DNA of 64,000 bases from Batillaria attramentaria. Its lineage: Eukaryota > Mollusca > Gastropoda > Batillariidae. The translations under genes and the position numbers were made by a program. Positions 36,475 through 59,233 of the stretch are shown here, in pieces. The stretch is taken from positions 415,001-479,000 of the forward strand of contig JACVVK020000471.1 in assembly GCA_018292915.2 (NCBI GenBank), read 5' to 3'. A model generated the notes under the pieces. It was not told the origin of the DNA, ran no database searches, and saw nothing but the letters and a program-made list of their open reading frames with translations. Within the stretch, counting starts at the first letter, position 1, and the number at the start of each line of letters is the position of its first letter.

Positions 36475-36616
36475 CAGCATCACCAACAACAACAGTAATA
36501 AGAAACGCGTTCTACAAGTTTACAGAATCCAGATACAAACTCGTATTGTACATGGTTAAATTCAGCTAATAACTGCAAGGCCAGTATACATCCAAATCCA
36601 TCCAACCAAACACACA

Positions 36617-36682
<66 letters not shown>

Positions 36683-37082
36683 TTTGAAATGTTTACACCC
36701 TTGAAGCTATAAAGTCAAGAAAAGCTAGTCATGTATGCAGCTGTATAAAGTACACATCATGCATTAATACAGTAGTTAGAGTATTTACAGTCGGTCAGCT
36801 TCAGATGATGCATCTTGAAGACGACGTACATGTACCTCGCAGGTCAAGATGATCGAGGCTTTTGTACCGGTCAGCTCCCACCAGATTCTGTCGAAATGTG
36901 TTTTATTCCATATGAACAGACTAAAAGCACGGAGAAATGCTTTCTTCTTACAAAACAAGCAAGCAAAGACACGGTCTTAAAATATATTTGTCCTGTTTTA
37001 GAGCCTCCGATCAATAAAGATCAATATTGCGCGTCTTGCGGTGATTTAATTCCTGTTCGATGAACACGCACGTTTATCATAT
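33731..37082. other. Spacer between B and C: 5' flank of B and 3' flank of C
   Basis: No exon is supported. It includes (CG)n(CA)n at 34655-34711, two (CA)n arrays at 36413-36473 and 36609-36680, and a C run at 35697. The part from 34.9 to 37.0 kb resembles 3.74-5.3 kb, the corresponding flank of A. Confidence 0.5.
36413..36680. repeat. Two (CA)n microsatellites
   Basis: CA arrays at 36413-36473 and 36609-36680, separated by about 135 bp of unique sequence. Confidence 0.9.
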
Positions 37083-47470
<10,388 letters not shown>

Positions 47471-47817
47471 TGTATTCAGGACGACTGATGACAGGCACAA
47501 AGTCACTTGTCTATACGACGTCCTGACTTGTGACTGACAATATCGATATACTCTGCAAATATATTCCGCCTTGCTTTTCTTCCTTATAAACCGAATGACA
47601 TTAGAGACTACATATCGGGAAGGTCGTGGGTACTTATAATTTGATTGTTAATGGCTATTTCTATGGTCGCACAACTGTGTACGAGTGGTGTCGCAAAATC
47701 GTTTCCACGGGCACTGTACGACAACCAGTAAACGTGAAGCGAATTTGTCTTTTACGTTTCGTGTGAGTGTTTCTGTTTCGTTGATAGCAATAATATGGCA
47801 TGGATACAGTTAGTATA

Positions 47818-48341
47818 CAGTCGGGCCCGCTTAAAAGGGGCTCGGTTATAAGGAACCTCTTTTATAAGGAGCAAAAAAGAAATCCCCGATTTACATTGTT
47901 CTTTGTTATGACTTACGAAAACTCGCTTAGAAGGAGCTCGGTTATACGATACCTCGCTTATTAGGAGTGAAAAATTAGGCCCCAAATCGGCCCTGAGTCT
48001 GGTTATAAGGAGTGCCGATAGCACCGGGTTCAAACCGAAAGTAGGTCGAGTTATTTCATTAGTCCTATTTGGGGAGAGTTAATATCCGTCTGTGCTTCCG
48101 CAGAAACTTCCGTTCATCGCTACATGCGCTCGATTTTGGATGCAGAAGCGAAAATGTCTGAACGCGAGAAAAACAGAACGAAGGAACTAATAAAGGAACA
48201 TTGGCCGGTTATTCATCATTTTAGTTCCAGAAATCCAAGGATTACGCCTAGTTTGAAAGGGAGTTCAACAGAAGGTCTAGGTCTAAGTATGGTGAACGAA
48301 AACAACAGCAACACACGCACGTCCACACAGACGTACACACG

Positions 48342-48409
<68 letters not shown>

Positions 48410-48690
48410 GGGCGACCGACCCCCCCCCCCCCCCCGACCCCCGCCCGGCTCCTCTCTCTCTGACTCTCTCTCTCTCTCTCTCTCAGTTTCCCCCCTCCTC
48501 CTCTCTCTCCTTCTCTCTCCCTCCCTCCCCCACCCAACCCCCCCCTCTCCCTCTCTCTCTCTATCGCGCGCGCGCGCACTCACACACACACACACTTTGA
48601 CACAGCATGATTGACTTTCGGTTTGGGGCTGCTGTCCTGTTCTGTCAACAAGCAAGTAGTGGGGAACGCTGGGATGAGCCGCGCGCGCGC

Positions 48691-48727
<37 letters not shown>

Positions 48728-50108
48728 GGTCGATCCCTTCTTGCTTAACCTTTACCGACGACCCCTAAGAACTTCCCCATCCGCCGAATGTCTGTAAGAA
48801 AGTCACCCATGGTTTTTAGAGAGGCAAGTTTCTGATTTGACGACTGTGGGTAACTTCATCGCCCATATATGACTGCAGCAAAATGCACTGTTTAACAATT
48901 CATAGTCGTGAAACAATGACTGTGGGTGACTTTGTCACCCAAAGTTTTTCCGCATAAGAAAGGCAGTGATAGCTGAGGAGTTGGGCGTTCCCTTTTCCAC
49001 CCTCTGCAACATCTGGAGAGATCGACAGAAATACGTAAACAATGTTGCCAGAGGAACCGAGGATCTATCGCGGAAACGGTCACGCACTGCTAAACTGGAA
49101 ACTGTGGATGAAAATCTGCTTAAATGGTTTCCAGATTCAAGGTAAGGCTGCTGCTGCTGCTGCTTGTTGTTGTTGTTGTTCTTCTTCTTCTTCTATTGAA
49201 AAACAGACTGACCTTCAAGACACTATTGTTGTTATTCTCACAAGAAAGTGAAATTAAGCCAATGACACAGGCCCTGTTTTTTTCCTTCTATTTCATTTTT
49301 ATGATAAGCGTATTGATCCTAGTGAGAAATAATGTGTGCGTTTTATGTTTTTTGTTTTTTTTAATAAAGGAATGTAATTTGAAGGTGAAAATAGCCACTC
49401 GAGTATTTTGTCCTTATGTTTGTTATGTGTTGTACATGTATGAATGGAGGTGTGGGTGTGGCTGCATTGATATGTAAGGTTTTGAAGGGGCTGTTATCGT
49501 GCTGTTTTTCAGTATCACTGTATCAAGTTCCCTTTGACTGAATGGAGACCAGGGCCCGTCTTGTAGTGTTTGTTGTCCTGTTGTGTCACTGTGCTATCAA
49601 CAAAACTTTTTTTTACCACCGCAACAAACTCATCGCTGGCGTTACATATACAGAGAGGAAGATTTTCTTCTTATTGAGAGTTCAGGGGCCCCGCGGTCGT
49701 TCCGCTAGACTCACATGAGTTTGACTTGTGTGGCATTATTTACCTGCCACAAGGGCAGTCGCAAGCTGTCTTCTAAGTACTGTTATATTGGTTTGAAAAC
49801 CAAAAGAAGTTGAAGGGAGACGGAAATGGAGAAAAAAAATGGCCGAAGAAACAAAACAGAGAGGAACAAATTACTGTTGTTCCATAGACATGAGCCTAAA
49901 GGGGCATTGATTTTCAATCCGCTGTGCGAGAGAGAAGAGAGAGAGAAGAAGAATTGCTGATACTGACACCGAAAAAATGCAGAAGCCCGCTTATCAGGTA
50001 GTTGGGCTTGGGTTACTCCTTATATCCGAGAACTCCGTTATAAGGAACCTCGGTTATAAGGAGTAAAACATTTGGTCCCCGAGCACTCCTTATAAGCGGG
50101 CCCTACTG
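47818..50108 (+). mobile_element. pogo/Tigger-type DNA transposon, degenerate
   Basis: The ends read CAGTCGGGCCCGCTTA and (complement of the right end) CAGTAGGGCCCGCTTATAAGG, with TA on both outer sides, the target duplication of Tc1/mariner-pogo elements. Subterminal GGTTATAAGGA words repeat near both ends. Inside, 48958-49143 encodes AVIAEELGVPFSTLCNIWRD followed by RSRTAKLETVDENLLKWF, the helix-turn-helix and CENP-B-like DNA-binding part of pogo transposases. The DDE catalytic domain is not found, so it is non-autonomous. Microsatellites (48338-48406, 48440-48600, 48698-48725) have expanded inside. It lies between the divergent genes C and F2. Confidence 0.75.
48338..48406. repeat. (CA)n microsatellite inside the Tigger element
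   Basis: About 68 bp of CA repeats, followed by C-rich and (CT)n tracts to about 48600. Confidence 0.9.
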
Positions 50109-50743
50109 TAGTGCAGTGTAGAGGGGAAGAAAGAACACCATTTTCCGTTAGGCCTTCTCTATCTCTCTTGTAGAGTATATCCTCCTCTCCCCTTTGGTCA
50201 GTTAATTACTTTTGCAGACGGCAGCAGGTAAAACCGCACAGGCTGACCCCCCCCCCCCCTCCCCTTAGGGCCAGTCCTTCTAGAGCCAGCCACGGGCCGC
50301 CGGGTTCAGCATAATTATGGCACACATAACAGTACCAAGCGCCGCCCTTGTATGTGTCCTTTTTTTTTTTTTTTTAAATAGAAACTGCTCGTGCCTGGCT
50401 TGAATTGACTTGAACCAGTCTCTGACTCTCTGAAGGCACTTGACCCGTCTGTGGAACCGCTCTCGAGGGTATATAACGAGCACGATTTCTCGGCTCGGCT
50501 CGGCTGGCTAGGTTTTACCCCTAGCCCAGAAACGTCCGTGAGGCTTCTCCTCTCGGAGAGGCTCCATGCTTCCGAGAGTCGAGTGAAGTCCGGACTCACG
50601 AGGTCTAGGTCACAAGTTGAGCGAGTTGCCCCTCTAGACCCAACGCTCTTCTTGTTCAAGATTCACGAGCTGAGGTCCGACTCTAGTTTGTTGACTGTCC
50701 GAACTATTGTCAAGCCATGTTATGAGATAGTAACTCGTCATAG

Positions 50744-50920
50744 GGGTAGGTGAGTGGGTGTTTGGGGGTTTAACGTCCTTTTCCACCACATGGGGTGATA
50801 TCAAAGACGGGGCAACGATGAAAAAGCCAGCACAAATATTTGGCCCCAGCCGGGATCGAACTCACGACCCGAGCATTAGAAGTCCAACGCTCTACCATTC
50901 GACCACCCCCCGGCTCCCCG
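50744..50920 (-). mobile_element. tRNA-derived SINE with target-site duplication
   Basis: A complete SINE in minus orientation: tRNA head (complement of GGTCGAATGG-type box A and GGTTCGAT-type box B near 50850-50905), body words and GTTTGGGGGTTTAACGTCC tail. TAACTCGTCATAG flanks it exactly on both sides (50731-50743 and 50921-50933), so the insertion is recent. Confidence 0.9.
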
Positions 50921-51984
50921 TAACTCGTCATAGAGTGATGGGCTTCTTCTGTTGTTGAAGGTTCAAGCTGAAGCGACGTCCGCGAGATTTCTCCATCGTA
51001 GAGGCTTAAGTGCCTCCGAAAGCGATTGAGGTCCGGGCGAAACTCACTCTCGTTGAATGGTCTGAGAATCCGGAGCCGTGAACGTGGCATTTTCCCTTTC
51101 GTGATTTAGATCACACCCTCTCTCTCTCTCTTTCTCGCATGAGTTTAAAAGTAATTATTCTCACGCAAATCCCCCCCCCCCCTCTCTCTCTCTCTCTCTT
51201 GCGTGAAAACTAAGATCCCCCCCCCCCCCCCACCTAGTCAGACCCAGGTCCGAACTCAGCGCACAGGAAGGCCCGCCTGGGAAGGATGAAAGCTTCCAAC
51301 ACTGGATTAGATGGGATTGTAGGCAGTTCGACTTAGTATGGCTTTCCGTGTTCTCTCTGACAGCCTAATTTTTCAGGTTTCCATTCGACTTTTTTTTTTT
51401 AATTTATATTTTATTTTTATTTTTTTTTATTCATTCGACTTAGTACTTAGTGGTATTCTCCTCTTGGAAATTTAGCCTGACATATATTTTCTGTCAAACG
51501 AATTCACGTTAGTGTTGTCTTTTTCTGTTAACTAGTTCTCGCCTTTATGTATGTGAAGTTGGACCGTTAATTCAACCCGGAACCTGACCTTAGTTCCAGC
51601 TTTAAGTTAAGCGTGTGCCTGAGAGTGGATGCGTGCGTGAGTGACTGAGGCATTGCAACCTGAGCTACCACTGCACGAACACGAACACTACACCAGAACT
51701 AAATGCGAGCGCTACAAACGTATAACCATGTGAAAATATGTTAACATTTTAATCCGTCGCTAGATATCCATCAGATGTATGTCTCTTTGCAAAACTGAAG
51801 CTCGCAATATGAAACAGTCCACGCTGATGACAAAAGACATCCACAAAACACATTTACGAGTATTCCCGAAAGTTTGGCTAGAAAGTGTTTATCAAGATGA
51901 ATCTAATATGTACAGGGATAGCACTGATGGAGAGAACCAGTGATGAAATGATTCCTGTTTACTTTCTTTCAGCTCGTCGGCATC

Positions 51985-53404
51985 ATGCAGTTGATGAACC
52001 TCTTTGGTTTGTGGATGGTGTTAACATCTGCTTGGGAAACGAACGTTTCTGTTCTTGGTGGCAAGTGTGGTTTTCAGTCTCGAAAATATGATAATAATAT
52101 TGTAGATTTACTGTTTAGACATGGATGCTCATTTCGTTCAGTGTTACATGTGTAAGGATATTTACAGCAAGGAGAACATTCATTCTGTGGCGTCATGAAC
52201 AAGGAAAAACACAGGGGTGTATGTGTGTGTGTGTTTGTGTGTGTGTGTGTGGGGGGGGGGGGGTGTACTGCTTTGGATTCACCTTGTCTGCATTCCATGA
52301 GGTATTGCTCTGTATTGCACTATCACTGATTCCTGACGTCTATAGGTGTTAGTACTTGAACAATCATTACTTGTGTACAGATTCCCTGATACGATGTAAT
52401 GTACCCTCAGCTACAGCAGGACAACGGACATCATTAACCTGCTACTTTCCATACGACATAACAAAGGAGAACACAGACGTTGTCATTCAACACAGTAACA
52501 AGCAAGGACAGCTTTCAGGTTATTTGACAAAACCTCTTTTGGGCAGCAGTGGATGGGTTAAAATAATATTCGCTTGCTTACATCGTTTGCTACACGTATT
52601 TTATAGCCAGAGTGTCATATGTGAAGCAAATGATAGCAAACGATAGAGGAAAAATCGCTCGTCAGCAGAACCTTTACGTTTCTTATTGTAGCGTATGGCA
52701 AGTATCTGGACGACAGGACACCGTTTTGTTATGAACAGTGCCTACAAAGAACAGTAACTCCTTCGTCCAGCATTCAGATACTATGATGTGAACTTAGAAC
52801 TATTAGAATGATCAGGACCAGCCTGTCCTACATAACAGTCAATGCATTCAACAATAATTCTCCATCTTCCTTGTTTCTCCTTTAGATTGTTAACACCACC
52901 ACGCATAATCCACTAAGTCAGGACAGTGACACAAAGAACCCCACTGAAAACCTTTGTTGTTCGCTACGACAAACATTGACTAATCAATATGAAACAAGCA
53001 TGTACAAAGTAGCAGTACATTAGCGGATGTATACAGTTCCACAAGTCAGCTTCATCATACAAATATCACGTAGCCAGCACAGATACATTTACAGCAAGCA
53101 CTAGCGCAGTGTTCGTGCATACCTGGTGATTTCTAAAATAAGTAGGTTTCATGATATGGATTTATTTACTTTGTTAATAACATTTTTTTATATTTCTGTT
53201 TGTGTTAGAAATAGCTTCCTGTCTTTGGCTTACCAGTGAACGCCCCACGTGCAAAACAGACCCTGGGTATTTCATTGAAGGAACACTTAGCAGGAACCTT
53301 ACCGTGAGAATAGTTTCAGCAACGGAACAACACGAGGGCAGTTACCTTTGTCTACCTGTGCCATCAGACCTATCTGATTCCGAACCATGTGATTTCACTC
53401 TAAA

Positions 53405-53483
<79 letters not shown>

Positions 53484-53491
53484 ACTCTAAA

Positions 53492-53569
<78 letters not shown>

Positions 53570-54611
53570 TAAGAATTTGAAACAGTATTCCGTTATTATT
53601 TTCTACGCCTGTTATTATTATCAGTGCAGATCTTAGTTACTGATAGTAGAGAAAGTGGCAAAACAATAAAAACACTAAGCTAATCAGTCTATGCGGGGTT
53701 TTTTGTTTGTTTTGTTGTATGTTTGTTTGTTTGTTTGTTTTCTGCAGAAGCTATTTTCAAGAAAACTACAGAGAGTACCCCTGTGTATTCAGTGCCATCA
53801 ACAGAACAAAAGAATATCACCACAGATGATGAGAAGGAAGGCAAGTAACACTGGACACGATTTTTTTAATATGTGCTTGGTTCCTGTGCTAGACTTCTAC
53901 TGAAGTTTTGGCACAGCTTTGTCTCAAACTATTTCACAAAAGTTCAGAGAGAACGTAATCCTGCATATGCTATTATATAAATAAACTTCGGTTCTCTACC
54001 ACGATTGATAGTATATATTTAAGTTTAAGAGGCCGTGTGGTGTTTTCATGTTCAGTTGAGACAAAGATTTGGGTTTTATTTTTACTTGCGAAATCTAGTA
54101 AACATTAGGCGCAGAAGTTATCTTGAAATTGCCTTACTAAAGTAGGTAGTCCCCCACCACCACCCCTCCCCGCATGCTATTATATTCTGTTTTCGTTGTT
54201 TCTCTGTTTGTTCGTATGATCATAAATGGTTTTCCTTTTTGTCTCAGGCAAAAATGTAAATGTGATTGTCATTGTCATACCTGTTGTTCTCATCATCCTT
54301 CTACTGATGTGTGCTACCATTATATTCTTCAGGTGTCGGTAAGATTTTTCGAAAACTTCGTCTTTGTACGCTCAACTATTTGCATATTGCGTTGGTGAAC
54401 AATAGTTCGCCTGAACGTTATGTCACAACTGAAATGTGATTTTAATGTCAATAAACAACAACAATAACAACAGATAATGACTTTAACTTTCTTCACAACT
54501 CACTGTGTGAGCTACAATTTACAAGATACATATGTCGAAGCGAAACCAGGGTTGAGATATGCTAGGAATTGTTTTTCAGCGTACTAGTGTACTAGGTCTG
54601 AGTATTTCTGC

Positions 54612-54684
<73 letters not shown>

Positions 54685-56635
54685 GGTATATATTTCCCTG
54701 TTACAATCACAACTTTTCTTTTACAAGATTTTAATTTTTCTCTAGGTCAAGAAGCAGCTCGATACGTGATTTCAATAACCGTGTCGAGTCCCATCCTCTG
54801 GTGTCAATAAGGTCGCCTCGCATGGCCATCACTGAGGCTACAAAAAACAGTGGGAAGGGTACACGAACTGTGTTGTCACACGATGAAACAGTAACGGCGA
54901 AGTTCTGCGGTACGTTAACATTAAAACATTACCACCTGGCGTAGATGTCAGTGTTTGAAATAACTAGTCGCTAACTGGTATGTTTTAATCAATTTTGTTC
55001 TTTCTTATTTTGATGGTATGTATATATTTGCATTTAGTGGTCCGAAGCATTTATTTATCATTTATAATTGCGATATCACACCTGTGACTTTAGTGTTCCT
55101 ATATGACTTTATGAATTTATTTAATGACCAAACTCATGAAATATTTTTCTTCATTTTTCGTTGCGATCGTTTATTTCAGTTACTAAAACCTTTCATGGAA
55201 GACGTCCATTTGAAAGAACGAAATTAAAGAGAAAAGAAGGAAAAGCTGTATGTGAAGATGATTTGAGCAGGAGGTAGTTTTGAAACTCTCCCTCAGTGTT
55301 TTTTTTTTTTTTTTCTTTCGATATTTTTATTATACGAGGTCATTGTCTGTTCTTTCATTTCCAGAGGTCACACAGGAGGAGGTTTTCGGAAAGTTTGGGA
55401 AGTATATTTACAACCGCACGTTGCAGCTACTGCAGAAAACTGGTGCAGTTGTCATCACGGGGCCTGAGCGATGTGGAAAGTCTACACTTGGCCGGGCTGT
55501 GCTGGATCACTTTTCAACAATGGGATTTTACCCGCTTTTACTTGATCACCCGAATCTATGGTGGAAGAAAAAACACGACAAGAAACACGTTGTTGTGTTG
55601 GACGAGTGCAAGTTTGATGAGTGGTCAATGAGAACTGTGAAATCGATGCTTCAGGATGATCTGTGTTATATTATGTTTGTTCTAAGGTCAGATGTCATGA
55701 ACAGTGAATGTAGTGGCCTTTCTACCCTTTTAAATGCTGTACCCATTGTTGATCTGGGAAAGAAAGTGCCTACAGAGACTGGACACATAAAACAGTTACT
55801 TGGTGCGTGTAAGAGTGGTGATTTGGAAGAAGTAATCACCATTCTCAGTGGCGGTGTTGATCCCAACTGGCCTGACAGAGAGGGTAAGACACCTCTACAC
55901 ACTGCTTGTGAACATGGCCAAACAGACATTGTCTCACATTTAATCTGGGGTGGATGCGATGTTAACTTCTATGACAAAAAGTTGCGTACGCCGCTGCACT
56001 ATGCTTGTAAAGGTCTCCGACAGACCAGTGACGATGTAGCCGCCAGCGACGATAAAGACGTATTTTCACGTCCAGAATCAAAGGACTGTCCACGAGGAAC
56101 TATAGTCAAGAGTTTGATTGCATCAGGCGCACGTCTGGAAGCTGCTGATACCGAAGGCAAGACACCACTCCATTTGGCCTGTGAAGGTGACAGCTATGAG
56201 ATGGTCAAAATTCTGCTACAGGCTGGCGCAAATGTGAAGGCAAAAGACAAGAAAGGGTACACGCCACTTCACGTGACCTGTGGATACAACAACCGAGATG
56301 TCACCAAGAGTCTTGTAGACGCAAAGTCAGATGTTGAAGCGAGTGACAACAATGGCCTTACGCCCCTTCACGTGGCTTGTGTCAATAAGGCGACAGATTC
56401 CGCGGAGATTCTGCTGAGGGCAAACGCTAGTGTTAACGCAAGGACCGATGCCGGTAAGACGCCACTTCACCTGGCCTGTTATGCAGGAAGCAAAGAGATT
56501 GTAGACATGCTGCTCGACAAGGGTGCGAATGTGGAGGCCATGGATAACAAGGGTGTGACACCTAAAGCAGACGCAAAATCGAAAAACCACGAGGATATTG
56601 CCAAAAAAGTTAGTCCAAAACATGCATATCACTGA
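51985..56635 (+). CDS. F2: transmembrane Ig receptor with cytoplasmic STAND-like NTPase and ankyrin repeats
   Basis: Seven exons join without a stop: 51985-52060 signal peptide (MQLMNLFGLWMVL; GC donor); 52381-52518 and 53209-53406 two halves of one Ig domain, with LTCYFPYD (B-strand Cys) and HEGSYLC (F-strand Cys); 53748-53840 Ser/Thr stalk (GC donor); 54248-54338 transmembrane helix (VIVIVIPVVLIILLLMCATI); 54746-54909 cytoplasmic linker; 55365-56635 last exon. The model is 2031 nt, 676 aa. The last exon has a P-loop GPERCGKST (about residues 286-294), a Walker B VVVLDE (about 329-334), and a sensor-like FVLRSD, resembling novel-STAND (nSTAND3-type) NTPases, then about eight ankyrin repeats. 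STAND ATPases normally act as ligand-gated oligomerising switches. Here the domain is membrane-tethered behind an Ig ectodomain. An acceptor just upstream of the ATG suggests a 5'UTR intron. Confidence 0.85.
53407..53569. repeat. Duplicated (GT)n array beginning at the splice donor of F2 Ig exon 2
   Basis: The exon ends CACTCTAAAAG and runs directly into GT repeats. At 53483 the words TCACTCTAAAAGGTGTG occur again inside the array, so the exon end and donor have been copied with the repeat. Confidence 0.9.
54615..54680. repeat. (CA)n microsatellite in an F2 intron
   Basis: About 65 bp of CA repeats between the transmembrane and linker exons. Confidence 0.9.
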
Positions 56636-56969
56636 CAGTAAATCTAGATACCCTAGACCCGTTATAGCTTTATTTCTCCTTGTTTCATTTATTCTGGATA
56701 TTTTATCGTTTGGTTTTTATTTTACTACTTTATTATCTCTTTCGAAAAATTCATATTCCTGCTTGCTCAGGGGGACGCGCGACTAAAACCTACCTATCAT
56801 TTTTTTTTAAATTTTTATTTTGCTTATGGAGAATAGATGGAGGACCCGGAGAAAAACGTCCCAGTGAGCATGCCGGTAGTCAGGAAAAACTGGTATAACA
56901 TAATTATTGCAGTTCTACTCGGACTCGAACTCAGGGAAGAAAATGTGGAACAAGCAAACAACACTCTGC

Positions 56970-56971
56970 GC

Positions 56972-57039
<68 letters not shown>
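56970..57039. repeat. (CG)n(GT)n microsatellite
   Basis: A CG run followed by about 50 bp of GT repeats. Confidence 0.9.
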
Positions 57040-57040
<1 letters not shown>

Positions 57041-57570
57041 GAGGTCGGATGTCTTGGGGTTTTTTTTTGTTTGTTTTGTTTATTGGATTTGTTGTTGTTG
57101 TTGTTGTTGTTGTTGGGGTTTTTTTTTGTTTTTTGGAGGGGGGAGGGGGGGGGGGCTTTTCTTGAATGACGACTCTTTCTGGGACATTTTTCCGTACAGG
57201 CCTAATTTTTCGGGAATGACAAGCTTCATTGTTTGATAACCTGTTTATAGAAGTGCTCTAAAAACTATCGCTTTAATTTTCGAAATAACACACACGTCTT
57301 GTGGCATCACAGAAATTTCAAACTGGAATTGTAATAAAGGCGTCAATGTGCGTAACAAATTGTTCGCTGCCGATGAAGACATTTCGTTTTCTGCCTGTGT
57401 GTTATTTTGTCAGTTGTAAAACACACGATCTTGCACATGTCATGAGAGAGCGAAATAAAGAATACTTATTTGCAATACGGGTTTTGTACAGTGTATCATG
57501 ATTCGGAAAAGTAAACGCATAAATCAAAATTATACATCCTAGTCAATTAAGGTACACACGCACACACGCA

Positions 57571-57744
57571 GGGTGGGTGGGTGCGTGTTTGGGAATTTAA
57601 CGTCCTTTTCAACCACACAGGGTGATATCAAAGACGGGGCATTGATAAAAGGCCAGCACAAATATTTGGCCCCAGCCGGGATACGAACTCACGACCCGAG
57701 CATTAGAAGTCCAACGCTCTGCCATTCGGCCACCCCGGCTCCCC
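57571..57744 (-). mobile_element. tRNA-derived SINE
   Basis: Same structure and orientation as 50744-50920, including GCACAAATATTTGGCCCCAG and the tRNA-like head ending CACCCCGGCTCCCC. CA-rich words flank both sides, so the target duplication is not certain. Confidence 0.85.
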
Positions 57745-59009
57745 GCGCACACACACAGACACACCCTTCGATTGTTATGACACAAGCAAATACACGCGTC
57801 AAAAAGTACCAAATTATTAACACTACCTTTGACGCATATCCGGTCAACACTAATCGTGAGACTATTACGATTCAAATGCACCAATACCTTTACTGACAGA
57901 GAACGACAGCAGTAACAATAAATACTAATCGGTTTGCTGAAACTAGGAAATTTACTGCGGCATTGCAAGCACACAGACCAACAAAACAAACCAAAATAAC
58001 TCCTTGCATGTGTTGTCATTACTCCGTTCCTCTGAAAGCGAGCAGCGTCCTTGTTTGATATTGTTACTACTTTATGTTTAGACGACCTTCACCGTACTTC
58101 CAACAGGGACTGATCAAACTGTACAGATCTCAATAACACTACTGTGCATGAGCACCTCTAAAGAATTGACAACGCTCCCAATGCGACAGGCCAGGTGGAG
58201 GTGTGTTATGTAAAATACTATTCGTTTCTTGCCTGCAGCAAATGTGTAGGCTGTATTTAGAGACTGGCGTTGTGCCAAGCTTTACTGTGGTCTTGCACTT
58301 TGTTGTCACTTTGAAAACTTACATTACTCTGCTTGTCGGAGGATAAAGGCAGGATGTACTGTACATTATATTCACACTGTTGCTAGTATCTTACAAAAAC
58401 TGAGAGTAGTCGTGGCCTCTGCTATTATTGTGGGATGATAAGAACGATCGGGTTGCGGCGGAGGTGACTGAAAGTATGTACAGGAAATTAAGGGGATTGT
58501 ACTCCCAAGTTCTTCCGGGCGATACACATCCTGTCCCATTTCCTTGCTTCTTCCTTGCTTGACTTAATTGACATTGTCACACACTCTCCACCGACTGTAG
58601 TAAGCTATTGGCACAGTCAAGGAAGTCAAAGAACTGTGCGACCATGCTGGACAGTTACGATTCCGACTATAGCATATCACCATAAGAAGGTGGAAATTCA
58701 ACTAAATATACTAGCTTTTTGCGACTGACATTGGTTTATGTGCTCTGTCACTTTAATCAATAAGTAAACAACAGTAATTATTAGTGGAAAGTGATATAAC
58801 CGAAAAAGTCTCATGTGTAGGTTTTTTAAATTTTTTTTAACGTAATTATTCATTTAACTACAACATATGTATCGGTGGAGGTGACAACAGGCAAGGGGTA
58901 TGGGGAAAGAAAAGATCGGATTGGGGTGGGCACCGGCCGGGGAAAGGGGATGGGGGTGGGGGTGGGGGGTTCGGGGGTGGGGGTGGGGCTTCAGAATGAG
59001 GAGAAAAAA

Positions 59010-59233
59010 ACTGAATAATGACACGAACTGATAAGGCCTATAGACCGATTACAAGCAATACAGCGGTCCATTTGCCAAGGCTGTAGACTATAGTATAATA
59101 GGTTTTTGGGGGTCGGGCCGAAGGTGTAGTTAGAGTCTTCTGCACTGTCTTTATTCGCAGGGAATCGTTGGTCTAGGCCTCGCGGAGTCCTCTCTGGGAT
59201 AGGTTGGACGGCCGGCTGGCCACGTCTCCCTCT
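59010..59233 (-). other. Weak candidate terminal exon
   Basis: The minus strand is open from an AAAG acceptor-like site at about 59233 with QPAVQPIPERTPRGLDQRF and SNYTFGPTP. The composition resembles a receptor tail, but no homologous copy or neighbouring exon was found. It may be chance. Confidence 0.15.

Noticed and set aside
55180..55273. Possible extra cytoplasmic exon of F2 (TKTFHGRRPFERTKLKRKEG)
   Set aside because: The linker exon (ending 54909) and the STAND exon (starting 55365) join in phase without it, and its best donor gives the wrong phase. F1 has no counterpart.
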